NCBI GenBank assembly: GCA_964627505.1
Contig: CAZVKB010000002.1
Span: 7,135 to 71,134 of the forward strand
Length of the DNA: 64,000 bases
Direction: 5' to 3'
From: JACJWR01 sp964627505
GTDB taxonomy: Bacteria; Actinomycetota; Actinomycetes; S36-B12; UBA10799
The translations under genes were made by a program, and so were the position numbers. The notes under the pieces were generated by a model. That model had not been told where the DNA came from and searched no databases. It saw only the letters and a program-made list of their open reading frames with translations. Shown here piece by piece: positions 29,479-36,714 of this stretch. Within the stretch, counting starts at the first letter, position 1; each line of letters begins with the position of its first letter.

Positions 29479-30051
29479 TCAGCCGGTCTTGCGGGAGCGC
29501 CGAGCGGCCAATTCGTCCGACACTCCGCCAGGGACGACCAGTTCGCCTGACAGGTTCTCCTGCGGGAAGCGGGCAAGCGTGCCTGCGACCTCGGAGCGGA
29601 CCTTGCCGATGGCTATCCCGAACACTCCTTGGCCACCGCGCATGATGTCGATGACTTCGTCTTCGGTGGTGCATTCGAAGATCGAGGCTCCGTCGCTCAT
29701 GAGGGTGACCTCGGAGAGGTCCTCCACGCCACGCTCCCGCAGGTGGTCCACTGCGCGACGGACGTTCTGCAACGAGACGCCTGTGTCCAGGAGTCGCTTG
29801 ATCACTCGCAGCACGAGGATGTCCGTGAAGGAGTACAGCCGTTGACTGCCGGATCCTGTGGCCGAGCGAATACTCGGCACCAGCAGACCGGTACGCGCCC
29901 AATAGTCCAACTGCCGGTAGGTGATCCCGGCCGCCGCACACGCTGTGGCACCCCGATACCCCACCCCGTCGGCGAATTCCTCATCAGACTCGAACAGCGT
30001 CTGCTGTTGGCCATGGCTCGCCAAGGTCGCCGCAGTCTCCGACTCCGACAT
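29479..30051 (-). CDS. MerR family transcriptional regulator (Rv1830-like)
   Basis: A 190-residue regulator with a winged helix-turn-helix (GYRGATACAAAGITYRQLDYWARTGLLVPS, about residues 31-60) and LYSFTDILVLRVIKRLLDTGVSLQNVRRAV as the second half of the MerR domain. The C-terminal region is not a known metal or drug domain. By position between the bifunctional nuclease and gcvP it corresponds to Rv1830, whose target genes I cannot infer. ATG at 30051 has GGAGGAG upstream; the longer open frame is not needed. A promoter-like pair and a palindrome lie in the 184-base upstream gap. Confidence 0.88.
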   Translation of the reverse strand: MSESETAATLASHGQQQTLFESDEEFADGVGYRGATACAAAGITYRQLDYWARTGLLVPSIRSATGSGSQRLYSFTDILVLRVIKRLLDTGVSLQNVRRAVDHLRERGVEDLSEVTLMSDGASIFECTTEDEVIDIMRGGQGVFGIAIGKVRSEVAGTLARFPQENLSGELVVPGGVSDELAARRSRKTG

Positions 30052-30116
30052 CAGATCTCCTCCTCGCGGGCCCATTCGACACATCGCCGACTTCGACGAT
30101 TGAAAGCCACAAATGC

Positions 30117-30145
30117 AGGCTATGGACCGATCTCGCCCACGTCAA
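30117..30145 (-). promoter_or_regulatory. candidate sigma-70-type promoter for the MerR gene at 29.5-30.1 kb
   Basis: On the minus strand TTGACG (30145-30140) and TAGCCT (30122-30117) are separated by 17 bases, a good match to a housekeeping promoter. Transcription would begin near 30110, about 60 bases before the MerR start codon. The assignment rests on sequence pattern only. Confidence 0.5.
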
Positions 30146-30188
30146 CGACAACACTCAATAACACACCCATGAAATTCCACTCCTGCAA

Positions 30189-30207
30189 CTCTAAATCTAG
30201 ATTAGAG
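30189..30207. promoter_or_regulatory. palindrome upstream of the MerR promoter
   Basis: The 10-base perfect palindrome AATCTAGATT is flanked by CTCT and AGAG with one extra base on the left, making a 19-base near-perfect dyad. It lies in an AT-richer gap of 184 bases between the MerR gene and the nuclease gene, 44 bases upstream of the candidate -35 box. It could be a regulator binding site or simply a weak hairpin after the nuclease gene. Confidence 0.4.
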
Positions 30208-30235
30208 GTTGAGACTTGAGATGGTTCACGGTGTT

Positions 30236-30709
30236 TTATGAACTCTCCTGTTCAAAATCTTCCGGGTTGACGGTGTCCAGGAACTCCCGAAAAGCTTCGA
30301 CTTCGTCCTCTTCTTCGTCGGGCACCTGAATTCCAGCTTCGGCTAACACTTCCTCAGTGCCAAAGATCGGCGCCCCAGTGCGCAGCGCCAATGCGATCGC
30401 ATCACTTGGTCGGGCGCTGATTTCCACACCGTCCCCCAGGTCAAGCAAGGAGTAAAAAACACCGTCAGCCAAGTCGGTGATCGTGACTTTGACCAGCGGG
30501 CGTCCGAGTTCCGCCAGGATGGTAGCGAGTAGATCGTGGGTCAATGGCCGCGGTGGCGTCACACCTTGCTGGGCAAAAGCGATCGCGGTTGCTTCCACCG
30601 CCCCGATCCAGATCGGGAGAAAGCGGTCACCGGCAGCCTCCCGCAACAGCACGAGCGGTTGATTGGAGGGCATCTCAACTCGGACGCCCACGATCTCCAA
30701 AGGCTCCAT
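30236..30709 (-). CDS. bifunctional nuclease family protein (BFN/DUF151)
   Basis: A 157-residue protein of the bifunctional nuclease (DUF151) family, corresponding in position to Rv1829. Typical segments are PLVLLREAAGDRFLPIWIGAVEATAIA (residues 18-44), RPLTHDLLATILAELGRPLVKVTITDL and SARPSDAIALALRTGAPIF (about 99-117). Plant members cut RNA and DNA; the bacterial role is uncertain. It is 11 bases downstream of the ftsR-like gene and so probably in the gcvH operon. The Glu/Asp-rich C-terminus is common in the family. Confidence 0.92.
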   Translation of the reverse strand: MEPLEIVGVRVEMPSNQPLVLLREAAGDRFLPIWIGAVEATAIAFAQQGVTPPRPLTHDLLATILAELGRPLVKVTITDLADGVFYSLLDLGDGVEISARPSDAIALALRTGAPIFGTEEVLAEAGIQVPDEEEDEVEAFREFLDTVNPEDFEQESS

Positions 30710-30720
30710 AGCTCCAGACT

Positions 30721-31413
30721 CTACGCCAGATCAGGCGAGGGCAACGTTCGGACGTAGGTGGCAAGGATTCCCAATTCCATCCGGGCGCTCAGCGAGACAA
30801 TGGCGGCGGCTGCCTCAGCACGCTCCGCGGGAGTACCGCGCATCGCACTCAGAGCCGCATCCACGAGCCCGACGTGGCGTTCTGCGGCTAACTTCACCGT
30901 CCGCAAGTGCCGTGGAGTCAGTCCAAATTCCGCCAATCCTGCGATTGCACGCGCCACCTCCACATCTGGCGCCCCGTACAATCCGTCCGCGCCTGGCGCC
31001 AGCAGGTTCAAGTTGCGAGCCTCGGCCCACGCTTGCGCCGACACACCGGAGTTCCGGATCACCTCCGACTCAGCCAAGCGCACACCTTCACCGGTTCGGG
31101 CCCCAAGCAGTTGCTCGACTGCTGCTGTTGCCGGACGGGTGGTTGGCTCCGGGCTAGTTGGCGTCACCCCCCGGCTCATGGCGTCCAGGTTTTCTTTGAT
31201 TACCCGCAGCGGTAAGAACTGATCGCGCTGCACCGTCAGGATGTAGCGCAGGCGTTCCCGGTCATCCACGGAATAGCGCCGATAGCCCGATGGTGTCCGC
31301 ACCGGTGTCAACAAGCCGGCAGTCTCCAAGAACCGCACTTTTGACACCGTCAACTCGGGGAACTCCGCCGCCAGGGAATCGATCAGGGCCCCAATCCCTA
31401 CCAGTTGACTCAC
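30721..31413 (-). CDS. ftsR: MerR family regulator, FtsR type (Rv1828-like)
   Basis: A 230-residue MerR regulator. The N-terminal wHTH reads TVSKVRFLETAGLLTPVRTPSGYRRYSVDDRERLRYIL (about residues 20-57), and a helical effector-like domain fills the rest. By position next to the FHA gene and the bifunctional nuclease it corresponds to Rv1828 and to FtsR of Corynebacterium glutamicum, an activator of ftsZ. GTG at 31413 is chosen because the product then starts MSQLVGIGALIDSL like homologues; the longer frame runs into the FHA gene. It lies 7 bases after the FHA stop. Confidence 0.88.
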   Translation of the reverse strand: MSQLVGIGALIDSLAAEFPELTVSKVRFLETAGLLTPVRTPSGYRRYSVDDRERLRYILTVQRDQFLPLRVIKENLDAMSRGVTPTSPEPTTRPATAAVEQLLGARTGEGVRLAESEVIRNSGVSAQAWAEARNLNLLAPGADGLYGAPDVEVARAIAGLAEFGLTPRHLRTVKLAAERHVGLVDAALSAMRGTPAERAEAAAAIVSLSARMELGILATYVRTLPSPDLA

Positions 31414-31420
31414 GCGGGGC

Positions 31421-31900
31421 TCACACCGAACCGCCGCCTGCCCCGGACATGAAGCGGAACCGGTATTTGCCGATCTGCACCTCATCACCACTGGCGAGCA
31501 CCGCCTCGGTGACCGGCTGCCGATTGACATACGTGCCGTTCAACGAACCCAAATCGGCGATCCGCCAGCCTTGGTCGGTCAGCCGGAGTTCCGCGTGTCG
31601 ACGCGACACTGTGATGTCGTCAAGAAAAACCTGTTGATCGGCGCCCCGACCAACACCGACCACCGGTGGTGTCAATGGGAAAGCCGTACCTTCGTGGGGC
31701 CCGCGATGCACAATGAGCACGGCATAGGGTGCACCCGCCCCAAGGGCTGTCTGTGGTCCGGAATCGACGAGGGCATCGATCGACGCCAGCGCACCAGTCG
31801 CTTCCACATCCGTGACTGGCTGGGCAGCACCACATGAGCTACAAAAACGGGCGCCAACCGCCACCGCTGCGCCACACTCTGGACACGTCACGCTAGCCAC
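31421..31900 (-). CDS. FHA domain protein with N-terminal zinc ribbon (GarA/OdhI position)
   Basis: A 159-residue protein. Residues 6-23 contain two CxxC pairs (CPECGAAV, CSSCGA) that form a zinc ribbon. Residues 75-150 form a forkhead-associated domain with GVGRGADQQVFLDDITVSRRHAEL and DLGSLNGTYVNRQPV, the phosphothreonine-binding loops. It occupies the slot of GarA (Rv1827)/OdhI, which inhibit 2-oxoglutarate dehydrogenase. The N-terminal ETTS phosphorylation motif of those proteins is not visible here. GTG at 31900 has GGAG 7 bases upstream and overlaps the gcvH stop; GTG at 31891 is the alternative. Confidence 0.88.
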   Translation of the reverse strand: MASVTCPECGAAVAVGARFCSSCGAAQPVTDVEATGALASIDALVDSGPQTALGAGAPYAVLIVHRGPHEGTAFPLTPPVVGVGRGADQQVFLDDITVSRRHAELRLTDQGWRIADLGSLNGTYVNRQPVTEAVLASGDEVQIGKYRFRFMSGAGGGSV

Positions 31901-32273
31901 CCACCAACTCCAGGTATGCCGCCTCGGTGAGGAACGTCTCAACGTCTACTTCAGCGTCAGGTTTCAGGTCTAAGAGCCAGCCGGCACCATAGGGATCGTC
32001 GTTGATGGTTTCCGGGGCAGTTTCCACTGCATCATTTACTGCCACCACTTCGCCCGCCAGCGGCGAGTACACCTCACTCACACTCTTCGTGGACTCCACC
32101 TCCCCCAGTGGCCCATTCGCCACTACATGGGTGCCCAGCGCAGGTAAGGCCACAAACACAATGTCGCCGAGACTGTCTTGGGCAAACTCGGTGATGCCAA
32201 CTCGAATCGTGCCGTCGTCGCGGACCTGCAGCCATTCGTGCTGCTCTGTGAACCGGAGGTCAGGAGGAGTCAT
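31893..32273 (-). CDS. gcvH: glycine cleavage system H protein
   Basis: A 126-residue lipoyl carrier that shuttles the aminomethyl intermediate between the P, T and L proteins. FTEQHEWLQVRDDGTIRVGITEFAQDSLGDIVFV at the N-terminus and GEVESTKSVSEVYSPLAGEV at about residues 56-75, with the lipoylated lysine in ESTKS, are diagnostic. It overlaps the FHA gene start. The gap to the upstream nucleotidyltransferase gene is 19 bases, so it may be cotranscribed with it. Confidence 0.96.
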   Translation of the reverse strand: MTPPDLRFTEQHEWLQVRDDGTIRVGITEFAQDSLGDIVFVALPALGTHVVANGPLGEVESTKSVSEVYSPLAGEVVAVNDAVETAPETINDDPYGAGWLLDLKPDAEVDVETFLTEAAYLELVGG

Positions 32274-32292
32274 GGCATCACTCTAGCCACCA

Positions 32293-34815
32293 TCAGGTCT
32301 CGCCGTCAGCCCCAAGGCGGTCCGCAGCTGTATCGGCCACCAATACCTCCCACTCGTCGAGGATGTCGGCCACTTGCGCCTCGGTGGGGGCCTCCGCCCA
32401 TAGCCGGACCGCAGCCTCACTCGGATCGGGTGCGACCAGCACCCACGACACCTCATCCAGAATGACCCGCAGGCCTTCAGTCTCATCCACTGACCGCTCC
32501 CCGGCATACCGACGCACCATGCGCATCACTGCGCCCTTGCGGGCCCACGGTGTGGCCACGAGTCGACGTTGCAGCGCCGTCGACGGGATTCGGGTGTCGA
32601 TCTCCCGCAGGGTCAGACGGGTTCGAGCCACAAGTCCCAGGATTGCCAAGAGCGCAGCCATGGCGTCCGGCGCTCGGCCGACGGCCGGGATCACGAATCC
32701 ACCATCGGCATCGCCTGCCAGGATCAGCCCCTCACTGGTGCTGGCAGCTGCCAACGCTTGGGCACCGGTGGCGGTCCACAGCACATGGACACCGTGAAAG
32801 GACGTCACCCGTTGGGCGACCCGGGTAGTTGTCACCGGCAGCGCCACGGCACCACCGCGCCGTTCCGCCGCGATGAGGTCCAGCACGACGAGTAGGGCTC
32901 GGTCATCAGACAGCACGCGTCCGGTCTCGTCCACGATCGACAACCGCTCCCCAGTGGGATCTGTGCGCGCTCCGAGAGATGAGCGGGAAGAAGCCACCAT
33001 GGCTGACAACTGCCGCAATGCCTGATCCCGCATCTCGGCCGTCTCGGTCGCAGAATGCGGTGTCACCCTGGCGTTGACGTTGAGGACTTCGACCTCGGCG
33101 GCGCCCATCAGGGAGGGTAGAACGTTGGCACAGGTGCCACCAGCGGTGTCGACGACAATGCGCAATTTGGCTTCCGCGATGCCGCGCATGTCCGTTGCCG
33201 CCACCACGGAGGCCACATAGTCCTCCACGACCCCCTGCGGGGAGTTGGTCTGACCCACGCCACTGGCTTGCGGTCGGCGCGTGTCCTGGCGATTGATGAT
33301 GCGCTCGAGGTCCTGACGCGCGCGCACGCCAATCTCCACTCCTGCGCCATCCAGCAAGAGCACATCCAGCGAATCCGGCCGACCGGGAGACGTCCGCACG
33401 TAGATTCCGCCGGCACAATGTCGCCGCACGAAAGACCGACTCACTGGCACCGGCACCGGACCGAGCACCATGGCCTCAGCGCCCGCTGCCGTCAGCGCAC
33501 CCATCAGACACAAGGAGAACGCGTGGGAGGACTGGGAGTGATCCCGCGCCACCATCACCGCCGCGCCTTTGGGCAGGATGGTGGCGAAGGCCCCGGCCAA
33601 TCGAGCTGCCGATTCCGCGGTGATATCAATATTGACCACTCCGGAGAATCGCTCCGCAGCCAGCATCTGCCTGGGCGAACGCGAGTCCCAGACGACGTCC
33701 TCGGTCACCACCTCGCCAGCCTCGATGGTCTTGTACGGGTACACGTCCACACCGGCAGAGATGATCGACTCGGTTTCTAGCCGGCAATCGTCGCCAATGC
33801 TCGCCCCCTCCTCCACGCGGGCCCGGGCCCTGATATCTGAACCCTGACCCACCACGCAGCCCCGCAATTCCGCCCCACGACCCACGAATACGTTGTCCAA
33901 CAGCACCGAACGCTCGACGGTGGCCCCCTCGCTGAGCACCGTGTGGCGGCCCAAAACGGTGTAGGGCAAGATGCTCGCTCCACGCTCCACCCGGGTGAAA
34001 TCCCCGAGCACCGCTGGCCCTTTCACGACCACTCCGGGACTGACCTCGGCGCCCGCTCCTAACCACACACCCTGCGCAGTCTGGAACCCTGGGATATCCA
34101 GGCGAATCTTGCCGTCGAGGGCATCGGCCTGCACCCGCCGATAGGCATCCAAAGTGCCAACGTCTTCCCAGTACCCGGCACTGACATAACCAAAGAGCGG
34201 CGCACCGGCCTCGAGGAGTCTCGGAAAAACGTCCTTCGACCAATCCACCATGGTCTCGTCTGGGATGTGATCGAGCACGGATGGTTCCACCACGTAGATT
34301 CCGGTGTTGACCGTGTCGGTGAACACCTCCGACCAACTCGGCTTCTCCTGAAAACGGATGATCCGACCATCTGGCTCGGTCACTACCAAGCCAAAATCCA
34401 CAGGATTCTCCCGACGGGTCAGACACACTGTCACCGCGGCTCCCTGGTGGCGGTGAAAGTCGATCAGCGCTGCGAGATCGACGTCGGTCAGACCGTCACC
34501 GGAAATCACCAGGAACGGGTCATCACGAAGTTTGGCGGAGGCGTATTTCACGCTCCCGGCGGTCCCGACTGGTCGCGGCTCCGTGGCATACGACAAGGTC
34601 ATCCCGATATCGGCGCCGTCACCGAAGTAGGTGCGGATTTTGGCACCGAGATATTGCAGCGTGATGACCGCGTCGGTGATGCCGTGGTGGCGCAAGTGCC
34701 GCAAAGCGTGTTCCAGTAGCGGACGACCCGCCACCGGCAACAACGGTTTGGGAGTGGAGGTGGTCAGCGGACGCAGCCGAGTGCCTGCCCCACCGGCCAT
34801 GACAACGGCTTTCAT
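32293..34815 (-). CDS. NDP-sugar nucleotidyltransferase fused to a degenerate phosphomannomutase domain
   Basis: An 840-residue fusion. Residues 1-235 are a nucleotidyltransferase beginning MKAVVMAGGAGTRLRPLTT with KPLLPVAGRPLLEHAL, of the mannose-1-phosphate guanylyltransferase/glucose-1-phosphate thymidylyltransferase type. About 250-345 is a left-handed beta-helix with hexapeptide repeats. About 375-840 resembles a phosphohexomutase. The mutase part keeps ARDHSQSSHAFSL near 425, but the phosphoserine loop reads VRTSPGRPD instead of TASHNP and the metal loop reads GDADGGF instead of DGDGDR. That half may therefore be inactive or regulatory. Streptomyces has similar fusions annotated as ManC-like. 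The likely product is GDP-mannose or a related NDP-sugar. Confidence 0.85.
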   Translation of the reverse strand: MKAVVMAGGAGTRLRPLTTSTPKPLLPVAGRPLLEHALRHLRHHGITDAVITLQYLGAKIRTYFGDGADIGMTLSYATEPRPVGTAGSVKYASAKLRDDPFLVISGDGLTDVDLAALIDFHRHQGAAVTVCLTRRENPVDFGLVVTEPDGRIIRFQEKPSWSEVFTDTVNTGIYVVEPSVLDHIPDETMVDWSKDVFPRLLEAGAPLFGYVSAGYWEDVGTLDAYRRVQADALDGKIRLDIPGFQTAQGVWLGAGAEVSPGVVVKGPAVLGDFTRVERGASILPYTVLGRHTVLSEGATVERSVLLDNVFVGRGAELRGCVVGQGSDIRARARVEEGASIGDDCRLETESIISAGVDVYPYKTIEAGEVVTEDVVWDSRSPRQMLAAERFSGVVNIDITAESAARLAGAFATILPKGAAVMVARDHSQSSHAFSLCLMGALTAAGAEAMVLGPVPVPVSRSFVRRHCAGGIYVRTSPGRPDSLDVLLLDGAGVEIGVRARQDLERIINRQDTRRPQASGVGQTNSPQGVVEDYVASVVAATDMRGIAEAKLRIVVDTAGGTCANVLPSLMGAAEVEVLNVNARVTPHSATETAEMRDQALRQLSAMVASSRSSLGARTDPTGERLSIVDETGRVLSDDRALLVVLDLIAAERRGGAVALPVTTTRVAQRVTSFHGVHVLWTATGAQALAAASTSEGLILAGDADGGFVIPAVGRAPDAMAALLAILGLVARTRLTLREIDTRIPSTALQRRLVATPWARKGAVMRMVRRYAGERSVDETEGLRVILDEVSWVLVAPDPSEAAVRLWAEAPTEAQVADILDEWEVLVADTAADRLGADGET

Positions 34816-34824
34816 ATGACCAAC

Positions 34825-35415
34825 CTACATTCGGCGGCGAACTGCCAGGATCCGACGAGCCTGTTCTACATATAGAATGCCCGCCCACCAGTACAAAGCC
34901 GTACCCCAAATCACAAATGCCCACCCAATCACCCGACTCACATCCGCCAACGACCCCGAACCCGCACCCAGCAGAATGAGCGGGAAGGCGTAGAGCAGGC
35001 AAAACGTGGCCGCCTTACCCACAAAATGCACCGGCAACCCGACGACTCCCACCCTTTTGAGTAGCCAGAGCACCACTGCCATCACCACATCCCGACCGAT
35101 CAACAGCACGACCAACCACCAGGGGATGATGCCGCGCGCTAACAAGCCGATGAGGATGGCCAAGATATAGAGCCGATCCGCGATGGGATCGAGAAGTTGC
35201 CCCAGGCGGGAAATCTGGTTGAGCCGGCGGGCAAGGTAACCGTCCAGGTAATCGGTAATACCCGAGAGCACAAGCAGCGCAACAGCCAGCACATCTGCTT
35301 GCGGAACGAGGATCAGCCAGAGAAAAATCGGCACCCCCACCAACCTGGCCATACTCAGCACGTTGGGGATCGTGAAGATCCGATCGGTGGTGACCGAGGT
35401 TTTCTGAACCTCCAC
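34825..35415 (-). CDS. CDP-alcohol phosphatidyltransferase (PgsA2-like)
   Basis: A 196-residue integral membrane enzyme that joins a CDP-diacylglycerol phosphatidyl group to an alcohol. The family signature is complete in DYLDGYLARR plus GQLLDPIADR (about residues 57-81), giving D-x2-D-G-x2-A-R-x8-G-x3-D-x3-D. Four to six hydrophobic helices surround it. Its position upstream of the gcvH region resembles pgsA2 (Rv1822). Phosphatidylglycerophosphate or cardiolipin synthesis is the usual assignment, but the acceptor cannot be fixed from sequence. It is 9 bases upstream of the nucleotidyltransferase gene. Confidence 0.88.
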   Translation of the reverse strand: MEVQKTSVTTDRIFTIPNVLSMARLVGVPIFLWLILVPQADVLAVALLVLSGITDYLDGYLARRLNQISRLGQLLDPIADRLYILAILIGLLARGIIPWWLVVLLIGRDVVMAVVLWLLKRVGVVGLPVHFVGKAATFCLLYAFPLILLGAGSGSLADVSRVIGWAFVIWGTALYWWAGILYVEQARRILAVRRRM

Positions 35416-35422
35416 TTGAGGT

Positions 35423-36064
35423 CTAGCCTTGACCGGTTTGGCGCTTACGGCGGAATCCCAGTACCAGCAGTACCACCGCCAGCATCACCAGCAGAATCCC
35501 CACTCCGCCTGCGACATAGATCGCCATAGTCACTTGATCTGACTGCATGGCGGCGGTGAGTTCGGCTTGCACGCCGGGGGAACCATCGGCATTCATCACC
35601 ATCAGCACATTGCCACCTTCACCCGGCCAAGTGATCGTGGCCGGGTTGCCGGTGTCATCTGCCACCCAAAACGTCTGCTCTGCCGGGGGAGTCGCCGCAG
35701 GTTTGGTTCCCGGCACGGTGCTTAGTGTGAATACCCCATCCCGTAGGTCAGACGCAGCTTCGTAAGGCACACCAGCCAGGTACGGCTGCACGGCGGAGGT
35801 CGGACCGAGGCCTAAAAAGAGGTCTTTGCCGCTGGTGTTGGCGGCCGACAACGTGACATTGACGTATTCCGACGGCAACGTGCTCTGTTCGAGGTTGAAA
35901 GAACTTACGTAAAGGGCGGCCGAGGTGGTACCCGCATTCGCGACCTTGACGTCGTAGCGGCCTTCCAGCCCGAAAGTTGAATACAGGAAACCGGACAATC
36001 CGATCCCCGCCATCCCCACCAGCAGCAGCAGAAAGCCCAGGACCACCAAAACAACCCTCTTCAC
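35423..36064 (-). CDS. membrane-anchored extracytoplasmic protein, unknown function
   Basis: A 213-residue protein with a membrane helix at each end (residues 4-27, VVLVVLGFLLLLVGMAGIGLSG, and about 180-203, AIYVAGGVGILLVMLAVVLLVLGF) and a basic cytoplasmic tail RRKRQTGQG. The domain between is predicted to face outside and is beta-rich with many Thr/Ser/Asn residues. The layout is shared by several actinobacterial envelope proteins, but I do not recognise the family. It is 7 bases upstream of the PgsA2-like gene and probably heads that operon. Confidence 0.7.
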   Translation of the reverse strand: MKRVVLVVLGFLLLLVGMAGIGLSGFLYSTFGLEGRYDVKVANAGTTSAALYVSSFNLEQSTLPSEYVNVTLSAANTSGKDLFLGLGPTSAVQPYLAGVPYEAASDLRDGVFTLSTVPGTKPAATPPAEQTFWVADDTGNPATITWPGEGGNVLMVMNADGSPGVQAELTAAMQSDQVTMAIYVAGGVGILLVMLAVVLLVLGFRRKRQTGQG

Positions 36065-36171
36065 TGGTGCATCACCCTCCGACGTCTCCTGCTGACTTCT
36101 GCCCTAGCGGATCAGGGTACACATGGTTGCGGGAGTCGACGGACAGGCGCGGCGCGTGGCACAGTAACCAC

Positions 36172-36714
36172 ATGAAGTTGCAGCGCACTCGACCTGACAA
36201 TCCGTTTGACCATATGCCGGTCCTGCCGGAATTCACCGTGACCAGCACAGACCTCCGCGCTGGTGAGGTCATGGCGAGCACCTTCGCGCACTCCAGCGCG
36301 GGCGGCGAAAACGTCTCACCGCAACTGTCGTGGGAAGGCTTTCCGGACACCACGCGGTCATTCGCAGTGGTGTGTTACGACCCTGACGCACCCACCCTCG
36401 CAGGTTGGTGGCATTGGCTGCTGGTGGATCTCCCGGCATCGTGCACCGCTCTGCCGCAGGGCGCTGGCTCCGCCGCTGGAGACTTGCTGCCCGCAGGCGC
36501 CCGGCACTTGCGAAATGACTACAGTAGTTACGACTACGGCGGGGCTGCCCCGCCAGCTGGCGATCACTACCATCGCTACATCTTCACCGTGTATGCCCTC
36601 GATGCCGCTGACATCGGACTACCGCCGGACCCGAGCCCAGCCGTGTGTTCCTTCATGCTCAACGCCCATGCCCTTGCTAGAGGTCACCTGATGGCACGTT
36701 TCCAGGTCGAATGA
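36172..36714 (+). CDS. YbhB/YbcL family Raf kinase inhibitor-like (PEBP) protein
   Basis: A 180-residue phosphatidylethanolamine-binding-protein fold. ENVSPQLSWEGFPDTTRSFAVVCYDPDAP (about residues 45-73) and WWHWLLVDLPA contain the anion-pocket DPDAP and H motifs, and HYHRYIFTVYALD near 130 matches the bacterial YbhB/YbcL group. The cellular role of these proteins is not settled. ATG at 36172 is chosen since the family starts here; the open frame upstream is not conserved-looking. The stop overlaps the antiporter start by ATGA. Confidence 0.92.
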   Translation: MKLQRTRPDNPFDHMPVLPEFTVTSTDLRAGEVMASTFAHSSAGGENVSPQLSWEGFPDTTRSFAVVCYDPDAPTLAGWWHWLLVDLPASCTALPQGAGSAAGDLLPAGARHLRNDYSSYDYGGAAPPAGDHYHRYIFTVYALDAADIGLPPDPSPAVCSFMLNAHALARGHLMARFQVE

